In this document: piece after piece, positions 56,420-64,000 of the stretch
Numbering within the stretch: the stretch's first letter is position 1
Layout of the letters: each line of letters starts with the position of its first letter
Assembly (NCBI RefSeq): GCF_021352225.1
Contig: NZ_JAAUVI010000005.1
Span: 1-64,000, forward strand
Direction: 5' to 3'
Origin: Methylobacterium sp. C25
GTDB lineage: Bacteria > Pseudomonadota > Alphaproteobacteria > Rhizobiales > Beijerinckiaceae
Length of the DNA: 64,000 nucleotides
Translations under genes and position numbers: made by a program
The notes under the pieces: model-generated
Databases searched by the model: none
What the model saw: the letters and a program-made list of their open reading frames with translations, nothing else
Told to the model about the DNA's origin: nothing

Positions 56420-57001
56420 ATGCCCATTCGTGATGACGTCACTCTCGGAGATGGTGTCCGGATTTTCCATCCGGACCTGGTCAATCTCTACGGTTGCGCG
56501 ATTGGTCCGGACAGCCAGATCGGTCCATTTGTGGAAATCCAGGCCGATGTCGTCATTGGAGGACGGTGCAAAATCTCGTCGCATTCCTTCATTTGCTCTG
56601 GCGTCCGCATCGATGATGAAGTGTTCGTAGGTCACGGAGTAGTCTTCACTAACGATCGCTGGCCATGTGCCACCAACGATGCCGGGAAGCTCCAGGGCGT
56701 GGACGATTGGACAATGGAGCCGACAATTGTGGCTCGCCGGGTCTCGATTGGGTCCAATGCAACGATCCTGTGCGGTGTCTCTCTTGGCGAAGGCGCGATG
56801 ATCGCCGCGGGCGCCGTCGTTACGAGGGATGTCCCGCCCGGCGCTCTCGCCATGGGTGTGCCGGCCCGCATCATTGACCGTTACGATCGAACCCAGAGAC
56901 TGACCGACCTGCGACCGCCGGCCAAGCTAGCGGTTGAATCTGTGACAGGTCGGGAGAGCCGTCCGCCCTCGCTGGCGGCCATACCCGCCGAGGCGGTCTG
57001 A
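56420..57001 (+). CDS. hexapeptide-repeat acyltransferase (WbpD/WlbB-like)
   Basis: 193 aa left-handed beta-helix protein with repeated IGPDSQIGPFVEIQADVVIG and VRIDDEVFVGHGVVFTNDRW, the latter characteristic of sugar N-acetyltransferases of the WlbB group, then IGSNATILCGVSLGEGAMIA and AGAVVTRDVPPGALAMGVPA. It acetylates an amino sugar nucleotide. Lies 35 bp downstream of the LuxR-type gene on the same strand. Confidence 0.88.
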   Translation: MPIRDDVTLGDGVRIFHPDLVNLYGCAIGPDSQIGPFVEIQADVVIGGRCKISSHSFICSGVRIDDEVFVGHGVVFTNDRWPCATNDAGKLQGVDDWTMEPTIVARRVSIGSNATILCGVSLGEGAMIAAGAVVTRDVPPGALAMGVPARIIDRYDRTQRLTDLRPPAKLAVESVTGRESRPPSLAAIPAEAV

Positions 57002-57431
57002 ATACGTTCGTATCGATAGGGCTGATAGTAGCGTCCATTGCGGCGCGCTGCCGGACGTTACGTAGTTGAATGGAGTTCGAAGGCGGAACTGGCTCCTTGT
57101 TCTTTCGAACATGCCATTGATTGCGCTTGCGAATTCGACGAGGCTCGTAACGATGGTTATCGGCATCACGCGATGGCGCCCTGACATCGGGGCAAGCGTT
57201 TGCATCTTCGGCGCTGCGTTTCCAGATTGTTATTCTGTGAGGTCAGGGGAACGATATTCTGACCTTTGGCGTAACGGGCTATTTCCGCCGCTACCGTGAT
57301 CCGAATGTACGGGTCTCAATTGTTGCAGCGTTCGCGCGTTTCGAGTGCGCCGATCCTTCATTGCCAATCTAGCAGCTCGCGCTGCTGGTGGATGACAGCG
57401 TGCTGAAGCCTACCCGAGCGTAACGGCAGCG
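57002..57431. other. intergenic stretch
   Basis: No confident gene. Scraps such as LLVDDSVLKPTRA-like codons near 57390 suggest decayed coding DNA. Leads into the beta-helix gene. Confidence 0.35.
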
Positions 57432-58829
57432 GTGACTTTAGGTTCTATGGCGCTTGTCCGAGGCACATCGTGCTGGCGTGTGATCATCGTGAGATCAATT
57501 AAACCGCCTTTCGGCCTTGTGGTGCTGGCCCTGAGCCTAGGCCCCGCGTTTGCCCTGAACAGTTCGGCCGATTCCGGGATGGATACGGCGGGTGTTGTCC
57601 AGCGGGCGGGAGCTTTTGACCGATACCCAACTCGACCGTCATGGAAGGTCAGTGGCATCGATTACGCTGTCGGAATCCCGGCAGGCACAGTCTTGAAGCC
57701 ACCGACATCAATCTCAGACAAGCGGGTCTCAATTCACGCAGACGCGAAGCGCGTGGACATCGGGGGTAACGGGGTCGTGCTGGATGCATACGATTTTTCC
57801 GGCTGGCAGATCGAGTTGCTGCCGGGCGCTGGCAACCTCACGATCACACGATCGCGGTTCATCTCCAATTCCAAACAGAAGCTGTCATCCGTATACGCGC
57901 TTCGAGGCGGGACGGTAAAACTGATACACAATCTCTTTGATGGCGGGGGAGCAGCAAGCGCCGTCAACCCTCTTGTATCCGCGGGCGCGGGTGGCGCAAT
58001 TATCGAGTACAATGTCTTTCGCAATGTTCCGAACGATGCCATCAACATAACGCAAGATGGTGATTATACGATTCAATACAACCTATTCGACTCACTTAAT
58101 TTTGGCGCTGGCCACACGGATTGCGTTCAGACATTCTTCACGGGTATTAAGAGCCTAAAAATCAACTATAATACGGTCTATCAACCTGCTCCAGGGGTGG
58201 ACGGATTTCCCGGAGGGGGCAACTCTTTCGTTCGCGTCGGCGATCAGCGCGGCCAGACCGTCGAGGCTCTCGAGATCGGGCATAACACCTTGATCTTTCG
58301 CGGAGAGGGCACAGCCCGCTTCGCAAACGTCTTCGATATCTCGGTCGACGGCGGTGCGGTCCTCAATCCGACCATCCACGACAATTTTGTAGATTCGACA
58401 GGGGTCCTCTACGGGATCTGGTCGCCCTATTACAACGAACTGACCAACCCAATTTATTATGACAATCGTGATCTCACGAAGGGTGCCCCGTTGCGAGCGG
58501 GACCGTACAACAGTCGAACAGCCGGCGTTCCAACTCGCTCGCCGGCACCCCCAGTCGTAACGAGCCTTGCGCGCGAGGGCGAACGGATCACTCTGAAGGG
58601 AACTGCACAGCCGGGCACGCAGATCAGCCTAACGACCGCCTCCGGTCTAAGGACTGGTGCCAAAGTCGAAAGAGATGGCGGTTGGATGATCGTCGCTACC
58701 TTGTCGCCTGATATCAAGCTTGGCGACCTGCGGGCGGTCGATACGTGGGGAAACGCAAGTCCTGCCACAGTAAGTCCTCTCAACCCGATCGAGACAGATA
58801 AGAGGGTTGGGCACGGCAAAAGCCGTTGA
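57432..58829 (+). CDS. secreted right-handed beta-helix protein
   Basis: 465 aa. A hydrophobic signal segment lies at about residues 24-41 (PPFGLVVLALSLGPAFA). The body has parallel beta-helix repeats: NLTITRSRFISNSKQKLSSV, KLIHNLFDGGG, AIIEYNVFRNVPNDAINITQ, YTIQYNLFDSLNF, EIGHNTLIFRGEG, TIHDNFVDSTGVL. A C-terminal Ig-like part (LAREGERITLKGTAQPGTQI) follows. It resembles pectate-lyase-type folds. In this locus it may trim or bind the exported polysaccharide. The start could also be ATG 57447. Confidence 0.8.
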   Translation: MTLGSMALVRGTSCWRVIIVRSIKPPFGLVVLALSLGPAFALNSSADSGMDTAGVVQRAGAFDRYPTRPSWKVSGIDYAVGIPAGTVLKPPTSISDKRVSIHADAKRVDIGGNGVVLDAYDFSGWQIELLPGAGNLTITRSRFISNSKQKLSSVYALRGGTVKLIHNLFDGGGAASAVNPLVSAGAGGAIIEYNVFRNVPNDAINITQDGDYTIQYNLFDSLNFGAGHTDCVQTFFTGIKSLKINYNTVYQPAPGVDGFPGGGNSFVRVGDQRGQTVEALEIGHNTLIFRGEGTARFANVFDISVDGGAVLNPTIHDNFVDSTGVLYGIWSPYYNELTNPIYYDNRDLTKGAPLRAGPYNSRTAGVPTRSPAPPVVTSLAREGERITLKGTAQPGTQISLTTASGLRTGAKVERDGGWMIVATLSPDIKLGDLRAVDTWGNASPATVSPLNPIETDKRVGHGKSR

Positions 58830-58944
58830 GTGCACGCCCCAAGTTTTATGGCTTCCCCATAACCCACTACAGGCGGTGCCTCGCGGGCAAATGGGGTGCA
58901 CACGAGCTCATCTATCATCGGACGCAAGGCCGAGCGCGTACTCG

Positions 58945-59736
58945 TCAGAGCTTCTGATCTGTCGCTAGAACGCCATCTGGCTGCCGTCGTACCAGCACGC
59001 CCGTGAGGAAAGAGGGGCATTCCCGGCTGATACGTGTACGGTAGTCCGGGCAAGCAGGCTTTCGCTGCCACAGCAATCCGTCGGCCCAATGATAGCGCTT
59101 GGTGAGCCCGCAAAAGAGCGCCTTGGATTTCGCATCGTCTTTCATAGCAACAACCAGGATCCCGCTTGGCGTCAGCATTTCGGCGTATCGCTCGACCTCG
59201 CGCTGCGCCTCTTCGAGTCCGAGATAATACAAGACTTCGCTAAAGACGATGACGTCCCACATGTCGCTCGATTTGAATTCCCGAAGGTCGATCGCCTCGA
59301 AATGCGCTCGCTTCAACTGCAAATGATCCAAACATTGCGAGGTCTTTCGTGCTTCATCGATTGCAAAAGTACTGATATCTGTCCCGCGATAGCGACTGCA
59401 TGACGACAACGCCGCTAACAGTGTTCCGCCGCAACAGCCCACATCCAAAACGGATGGGTTCGGGGGGGCTCTGAATTTGATCAGAGTCGCAGCAGCACTG
59501 TTGCCGGCATCGACGTTAATAGTTCCTCCGAGGTATGTGGAAAATTGGGGGCTCGAGAGAAGCGTGTCCCAGCTTTTGGCGGTACTGCCCGTCGATTTGG
59601 GCTCAAGTCTGCGACGCACCGGCGCTAGGCCATAGACAGCTTGTCGAAGCCAATAGCGCCCGAGATTGATCAGATTTGAGGCGAAACCCAATTTGTTCGG
59701 ATAGTGGTCGGCTAGGTCCTGACGCATCTTAGTCAT
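58945..59736 (-). CDS. SAM-dependent methyltransferase
   Basis: 263 aa from ATG 59736 after AGGGGCGTCC. Class I Rossmann methyltransferase: SVLDVGCCGGTLLAALSSCS (motif I), YRGTDISTFAIDEARK (post I), WDVIVFSEVLYYLGLEEAQR (motif IV) and GILVVAMKDD. Residues 1-60 are basic and helical. Likely methylates a glycan or lipid-linked intermediate. It is convergent with the beta-helix gene. Confidence 0.85.
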   Translation of the reverse strand: MTKMRQDLADHYPNKLGFASNLINLGRYWLRQAVYGLAPVRRRLEPKSTGSTAKSWDTLLSSPQFSTYLGGTINVDAGNSAAATLIKFRAPPNPSVLDVGCCGGTLLAALSSCSRYRGTDISTFAIDEARKTSQCLDHLQLKRAHFEAIDLREFKSSDMWDVIVFSEVLYYLGLEEAQREVERYAEMLTPSGILVVAMKDDAKSKALFCGLTKRYHWADGLLWQRKPACPDYRTRISRECPSFLTGVLVRRQPDGVLATDQKL

Positions 59737-60124
59737 GGACGCCCCTTAACTTTTGTGTGGTGCAATCGACCGGTTCAGCATGTTACTTCATCCGGCATCA
59801 GGCAACCTGATCATTTGCATGATCCGCGGTGGGGCCTCGGCAAATGGCTAGGTTGCTGAATTCGGCATAGTCTCGTTTCTGCCGCTAATTCGAGGATCGC
59901 GCTTGAGTAGATCGAGAAAAGTTTGGATATAACATTTAGAAATCGATAAACGTCAAAACCGTAGTTTTCTAATGAAAATAACTTAGAACGACTGTTAAAA
60001 ACTGAGGAGCGATATGGGATAATCAACTACGAAAAGGTGTCGCGCACGTATGGCTGCAACGTCTAGGTGCCGGAAAAGTACCTGCAACCCATAGATTCCA
60101 ACATCGTGACTAGGTCGAGGTGTA
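59737..60124. other. divergent promoter stretch
   Basis: AT-rich in 59900-60010, with no gene. Holds promoters of the methyltransferase and the next glycosyltransferase. Confidence 0.4.
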
Positions 60125-61348
60125 ATGAAAATTCTCGTTTATCCGCACGTGATGGAAATCGGCGGATCGCAGCTCAACGCGGTGCAGCTTGCCGGAGCCG
60201 TGCGCGATCTCGGACATGAGGTGATCGTGCTTTCTGAGCCGGGGCCGATGGTGGCTAAGGTTCGCGAGCTGGGGCTCGAGCATCTCGAGATCCCACGCTC
60301 GCGCGGCGTTCCGTCGGCTATGGTCTCAAATCGCCTCGCTCGCATAGTGCAAGATCGTCGAATCGATGTTGTGCACGGCTCCGAATGGCCGAGTGTGATA
60401 GAAGCCTTCTTCGGCCCCGGACTACGTTACCGAACACCCGTCGTCGGCACCGTCATGTCGATGTCTGTTGTCTGGTTCTTTCCCCGCACTGTACCTCTCT
60501 TCGTAGGTACCCAGGAAATGCATCAGGCGGCCATCAAAACGGGACATCGTCGGGTCATGTTGTTGGAACCTCCGGTCGACACCGAAGGGGATGATCCGTG
60601 CGTTGAGGACGGCAGAGATTTCCGACGTCGACTGGGCATCGGAGATGATGAGGCCATGATTGTCATGGTGTCTAGGCTGGCGTCGACACTCAAGTTGGAA
60701 GGCCTGATAGCGGCGTGCCAAGCCGTCGGCGAGATTGCCGCGGGTTCTGAACGTCGCGCGCGCTTGGTCATTGTCGGCGACGGCCCAGTACGCGAACAGG
60801 TGGCTGCCCAGAGTGCGGCCGCTAATGCCGCTGCCGACAGAGACGTTGTTATCCTGTGTGGCGAGATGGCCGATCCGCGTCCCGCTTATGCATCGGCCGA
60901 CATTGTCATAGGGATGGGCGGATCCGCTTTGCGAGGACTGGCGTTCGCCAAGCCGCTCGTGGTCATCGGAGAGGAAGGCTTCAGCGAGACTCTCACTGAC
61001 GATACCCTCGGCTACTTTCTGCAGAAGGGCTGGTACGGTCGCGGACCTGGATCGCTCGGCGCTGGGGTGCCGGCGCTCCGGCGAGCCCTGGAGCGCTTGA
61101 TCGACTCTCCGGAAATGCGTTTCGGTCTAAGTAAGATGTCGCGGCAACTTGTGATCGACCGATTTAGTCTGAGACGGGCCGCCCGTTTTCTAGAGCAAGA
61201 ATACTATGCTGCGATAGAAGATCCAGTTGCCACACACGTACGGGCAAAGGACGTCGCGCTTACCGCAGGAGGCCTGGCGACCCGATTAGTATGGAGAGAA
61301 ATTATTAGACTTTCTGGTGTCTCGCGTCGGCAGTATTCGGGGCAATGA
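60125..61348 (+). CDS. glycosyltransferase family 4
   Basis: 407 aa from ATG 60125 after GAGGTGTA. N-terminal half KILVYPHVMEIGGSQLNAVQ, LAGAVRDLGHEVIVLSEPGP (typical GT4 start with a Gly-Gly-Ser-Gln loop) and IDVVHGSEWPSVIEAFFGPG. Donor half: IVMVSRLASTLKLEGLIAAC, ARLVIVGDGPVREQVAAQSA, and GMGGSALRGLAFAKPLVVIG. The usual second Glu of the EX7E motif is replaced in that region by Gly-Ser-Ala, so the donor site is atypical. Confidence 0.85.
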   Translation: MKILVYPHVMEIGGSQLNAVQLAGAVRDLGHEVIVLSEPGPMVAKVRELGLEHLEIPRSRGVPSAMVSNRLARIVQDRRIDVVHGSEWPSVIEAFFGPGLRYRTPVVGTVMSMSVVWFFPRTVPLFVGTQEMHQAAIKTGHRRVMLLEPPVDTEGDDPCVEDGRDFRRRLGIGDDEAMIVMVSRLASTLKLEGLIAACQAVGEIAAGSERRARLVIVGDGPVREQVAAQSAAANAAADRDVVILCGEMADPRPAYASADIVIGMGGSALRGLAFAKPLVVIGEEGFSETLTDDTLGYFLQKGWYGRGPGSLGAGVPALRRALERLIDSPEMRFGLSKMSRQLVIDRFSLRRAARFLEQEYYAAIEDPVATHVRAKDVALTAGGLATRLVWREIIRLSGVSRRQYSGQ

Positions 61349-61382
61349 CAGCACATAAACCCTCTACAAAATTACATGAATA

Positions 61383-62141
61383 CTAATGTGGCGGCGTCGC
61401 GCGGCCCTGATCGATCGGATCGTCATGGTCTGAGCTGGTCCTTTGCCCTGCGAGGGCCTCGCCCTGATGTATGGCTTCTGAGTCGAGCCAGCCGATGACC
61501 CTCGCGGGAACGCCGGCAACCTTGGCCCGAGCCGGCACGTCCCGCGTCACAACCGCACCGGCGCCCACGATGCTTCCGCGCCCGACGGTCACGCCGGGCA
61601 AGATGACCGCGTTGACGCCGACATCTGCCCAATCCTCGATACGGACCGGTGCAACCCACAGGTCCGTTTGAATGATGGGGACGTCGATTGGGTATCCGGT
61701 ATGTTCGGAACCGAGCGCCTTGGCACCTGGCCCCCATCCGACATGATCCCCGAGTTGCAGGTCGCGAGCGTCGAGGAAGCTCTGGGGACCAATCCAGGTC
61801 CCGCTTCCGATGACGCAGCGCCCATCGTGCCGGCCCTGGAGGACGGCTTGGTCGCCGATGAACACCCGCTCGCCGATCTCCATCGTCTCCGGATGGACCA
61901 ACGAGATGTTCCGACCAACGCGGGCACCCGATCCGAGGCTTTTGACGAGGCTGCGCAGGACGACTCGCCTCATCATGGTATCGAAGTGGCCGGTGCCGGT
62001 AGCGTGTCTCGTGAAGAGATCCATCAACTGTTGCTGGTCGAGGCGCCGTCGCAACTCGTCCGCAAGGCCCAGCTCATGGTCTGGATCGGGTTCGCTGTCC
62101 CGCAAGCCATGGACGGCTCGCACAAAGCGCTCTCCATTCAT
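61383..62141 (-). CDS. hexapeptide-repeat acyltransferase with helical N-terminal extension
   Basis: 252 aa from ATG 62141, overlapping the Gfo/Idh stop as ATGA. Residues 1-75 are helical (FVRAVHGLRDSEPDPDHELG, MMRRVVLRSLVKSLGSG). A left-handed beta-helix follows: GARVGRNISLVHPETMEIGE, RVFIGDQAVLQGRHDGRCVI, IEDWADVGVNAVILPGVTVG, VGAGAVVTRDVPARAKVAGV. O- or N-acyltransferase, probably acting on the sugar made by the upstream dehydrogenase. Convergent with the GT4 gene, 34 bp apart. Confidence 0.85.
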   Translation of the reverse strand: MNGERFVRAVHGLRDSEPDPDHELGLADELRRRLDQQQLMDLFTRHATGTGHFDTMMRRVVLRSLVKSLGSGARVGRNISLVHPETMEIGERVFIGDQAVLQGRHDGRCVIGSGTWIGPQSFLDARDLQLGDHVGWGPGAKALGSEHTGYPIDVPIIQTDLWVAPVRIEDWADVGVNAVILPGVTVGRGSIVGAGAVVTRDVPARAKVAGVPARVIGWLDSEAIHQGEALAGQRTSSDHDDPIDQGRATPPH

Positions 62142-63235
62142 GGAAGCACAGCCCCTACTTCGATAGGCTGTTCGCGCAAAATAGCTGGAGCCGGCGCCCG
62201 CAACTGAAATTTCCGTTGCTTGATCGGGATCGGTGCGCCACGCGCCGCGATCGACTGGGAGGTCGCTTCCAGTATTTCGACCACTTCGAGCCCGCTGAAG
62301 CCGTCGGTCGTTGGAGCTTCGCCCTTGTCGATGCAATCGATGAAATGCTCCAGTTCGGTCTGAAGGGCCTCCTTGGCCGCCAGGTGCGGCGCCCACATGT
62401 CCCCGGCGCGATAGCCGACCCGCAACTGCTCTGGTTCGGCCATATTCGCGATCGTGATGCCTCGATCGTAGACTTTGACCTTCTCGGTCGCTTCCAGGTC
62501 GTTGTATACGACCATCTTGCGTTCGCCGCCAACGAAAGTCTGCCTGACTTTGACGGGCGACAGCCAATTCACGCTGATATGCGCCACACATCGACTTTCA
62601 AAGTGTAGCGTTATGTGCGCCATGTTCTCCGGGCGTCCCGGAACATGACTCACGCCCGTCGCTGAGACCGCCACGGGGATTTCGTCGAGCAGATAACGAA
62701 TGATCGACAGATCATGAACCGCAAGATCCCAGACGACATTGATATCGCTTTGAAATAGTCCAAGACTCGCACGTGTGCTGTTATAGTAATATATGTCTCC
62801 AAGGCCGCCACTGGCAATTAATTGGCGAATCTTTTGCACTGCAGGTGTGTATAGGAAAGTGTGATCAACCATTAGGACGAGCTTGCGCTGCTCAGCCTCC
62901 TCAATCAAATGAGCGACTTGTGCGGAGGTTTGCGCTAGCGGCTTCTCGACGAGCACGTGCTTGCCGGCCCTGAGGGCGGCCAGTGCCAATTCGTAGTGGG
63001 TGTGAGTGGGTGTCGCGATCGCGACGGCGCGTATACTCGGATCGCTGAATACCTCGCTTGCCGACGCCGTTGTGCGTATCCCTTGGTGGGCTCGCTCAGC
63101 TGCGCTCCGGCGAAGCGGATCACGATCCACCACAGCAACTAGCCGGGCTTCATCGAGTGCAGCGAAATTGCGGGCGAGATTGGGTCCCCAATATCCGTAT
63201 CCGATGACGGCGACGCCGACAGGATCGAAGACCAT
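62138..63235 (-). CDS. Gfo/Idh/MocA-family sugar dehydrogenase
   Basis: 365 aa from ATG 63235 after GGGGGAG; the frame is open to 63289. NAD motif VGVAVIGYGYWGPNLARNFA, then VAIATPTHTHYELALAALRA, GKHVLVEKPLAQTSAQVAHL (EKP signature) and VVWDLAVHDLSIIRYLLDEI with the catalytic-region His. This matches WlbA/WbpB-like enzymes that oxidise UDP-sugar acids at C3. Downstream acyltransferase is coupled and an aminotransferase-like gene lies upstream. Confidence 0.9.
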   Translation of the reverse strand: MVFDPVGVAVIGYGYWGPNLARNFAALDEARLVAVVDRDPLRRSAAERAHQGIRTTASASEVFSDPSIRAVAIATPTHTHYELALAALRAGKHVLVEKPLAQTSAQVAHLIEEAEQRKLVLMVDHTFLYTPAVQKIRQLIASGGLGDIYYYNSTRASLGLFQSDINVVWDLAVHDLSIIRYLLDEIPVAVSATGVSHVPGRPENMAHITLHFESRCVAHISVNWLSPVKVRQTFVGGERKMVVYNDLEATEKVKVYDRGITIANMAEPEQLRVGYRAGDMWAPHLAAKEALQTELEHFIDCIDKGEAPTTDGFSGLEVVEILEATSQSIAARGAPIPIKQRKFQLRAPAPAILREQPIEVGAVLP

Positions 63236-63319
63236 AGCAATCACTCCCCCGCTGAAATCCTCACCGCGCTGCTGTTGCTGCCAGTGCAAATGTTCTGGCT
63301 GGCACGTTGAGACGCTGCA

Positions 63320-64000
63320 TTACGGCACGGACCGACACGGCAAAGTATTCGTCAGTTTGAGGTACGACCGGCGTCTGGCCTCGGGCGATTCCCGACGTGC
63401 AAGATCGCGAACGACGCCGGCTACGTAAGCCATGTCGTCTTCCTCGAGACCTTGATGCACCGGGAGCAGGATAAGGCGTGATTTCAGGGCCAAGGCGTCG
63501 GGGAAGGATTGCCAATCCAGCCCTCGAAAGCAGCCGGTCCACCAGGGCGTCACGAAGATGCCGGCCGCCTGCAGGCGGTCGCACCAAGCGCGCTTGTCCG
63601 AAACGAGGATCGGCAGACCGAGCGGACACATTCCAGGAGGCAATTCCTCCTCGTCCCATAGGAATGTAATGCCGGGCGTGTCGGCCAGCGCGTGCCGAAG
63701 GCGCGCATAATGGGCGCGCCGCCGTGTCACGACGACCGTGGGATCAGTCCGTCTCAGAAGGCCAACTGCGAAACGCGAGGCGCGATGAAGGCTCGCACCG
63801 GTCGGCCATTCGTATGATTTGGGGAGATCAGGCAGGGCGTCACCATCGGCCGCGCCAACGGAGGTTCTCCTCCGAATGCGGCGACCGGGCAAGCGCAGGC
63901 TGTTGGACTGAAAGAACCAGCTTTCAGCCTGTCGGCCGAAACCTTTGACGATGGCAGCAGCATGCGGGCGGAACAGGGGCGGAGGCATCTCCTCCGTGCC
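63320..64000 (-). CDS. DegT/DnrJ-type aminotransferase-like C-terminus, cut by window edge
   Basis: The frame is open to the right edge. The last 150 residues (ITFLWDEEELPPGMCPLGLP, ILVSDKRAWCDRLQAAGIFV, WWTGCFRGLDWQSFPDALAL, ILLPVHQGLEEDDMAYVAGV) match the small domain of DegT-type sugar aminotransferases. An internal ATG at 63988 follows GGAGGAG and may be only Glu-Glu-Met. PLP-binding lysine would lie outside the window. Order aminotransferase-dehydrogenase-acyltransferase fits a diamino-sugar route. Confidence 0.6.
   Translation of the reverse strand, partial: GTEEMPPPLFRPHAAAIVKGFGRQAESWFFQSNSLRLPGRRIRRRTSVGAADGDALPDLPKSYEWPTGASLHRASRFAVGLLRRTDPTVVVTRRRAHYARLRHALADTPGITFLWDEEELPPGMCPLGLPILVSDKRAWCDRLQAAGIFVTPWWTGCFRGLDWQSFPDALALKSRLILLPVHQGLEEDDMAYVAGVVRDLARRESPEARRRSYLKLTNTLPCRSVP

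Overview
The window is a GC-rich alphaproteobacterial chromosome or large-replicon segment. It most resembles Methylobacterium/Methylorubrum (Hyphomicrobiales): there are several DUF6894 proteins, CsbD and DUF2934 stress-type proteins, a phasin, a YciE/YciF-like protein, a solitary groEL and a large exopolysaccharide locus. The genus is an inference from gene content; no marker gene is present.

Layout. (1) 1-15.7 kb: small stress and hypothetical genes around groEL and a phasin. It holds five DUF6894 paralogues, two Crp- or PPP-type regulators, a fasciclin protein, eight related GC-rich hairpins and several decaying genes: an amber-interrupted ORF, a YciE/F-like gene with an ATA start and a frameshift, another frameshifted gene and a phage-like remnant. 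(2) 16-30 kb: a mobile island. A KfrA-like gene and an XRE regulator diverge around a perfect inverted repeat. An operon follows with two orphan proteins and a soluble FtsH-like AAA+/M41 protease, then a 1041-aa serine recombinase fused to three IS5-transposase-type N-terminal domains and ending in a beta-clamp-type QLDLF tail. After that come a gene-poor stretch, an orphan 348-aa gene, a broken dGTPase and a tyrosine integrase beside a 3' tRNA-Gly fragment, which looks like the right attachment site. (3) 30-42.6 kb: a Gly/His-rich secreted protein and a minus-strand CoA operon (CaiB-type CoA transferase, enoyl-CoA hydratase, two-subunit CoA transferase, acyl-CoA ligase) next to an MHS-type transporter. 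Then an ABC substrate-binding protein converges with a membrane guanylate/adenylate cyclase, and a Crp-family regulator follows. (4) 43-64 kb: an exopolysaccharide/surface glycan locus with a TylF-type methyltransferase, a Wzy/WaaL-type polymerase, four glycosyltransferases, sugar epimerase, aminotransferases, a Wzc/ExoP autokinase, a LuxR-type regulator, two hexapeptide acyltransferases, a beta-helix secreted protein, a SAM methyltransferase and a Gfo/Idh dehydrogenase.

How it works together (inference). The island carries its own regulators, a protease that could act on a repressor, and two different site-specific recombinases. The CoA operon plus transporter reads as uptake and CoA-activated breakdown of an unidentified carboxylate. 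The right third makes and exports an acylated amino-sugar polysaccharide. The strongest candidates for undescribed biology are the recombinase-transposase-domain fusion with a possible sliding-clamp tail, and the XRE/orphan/orphan/FtsH-like operon beside it.
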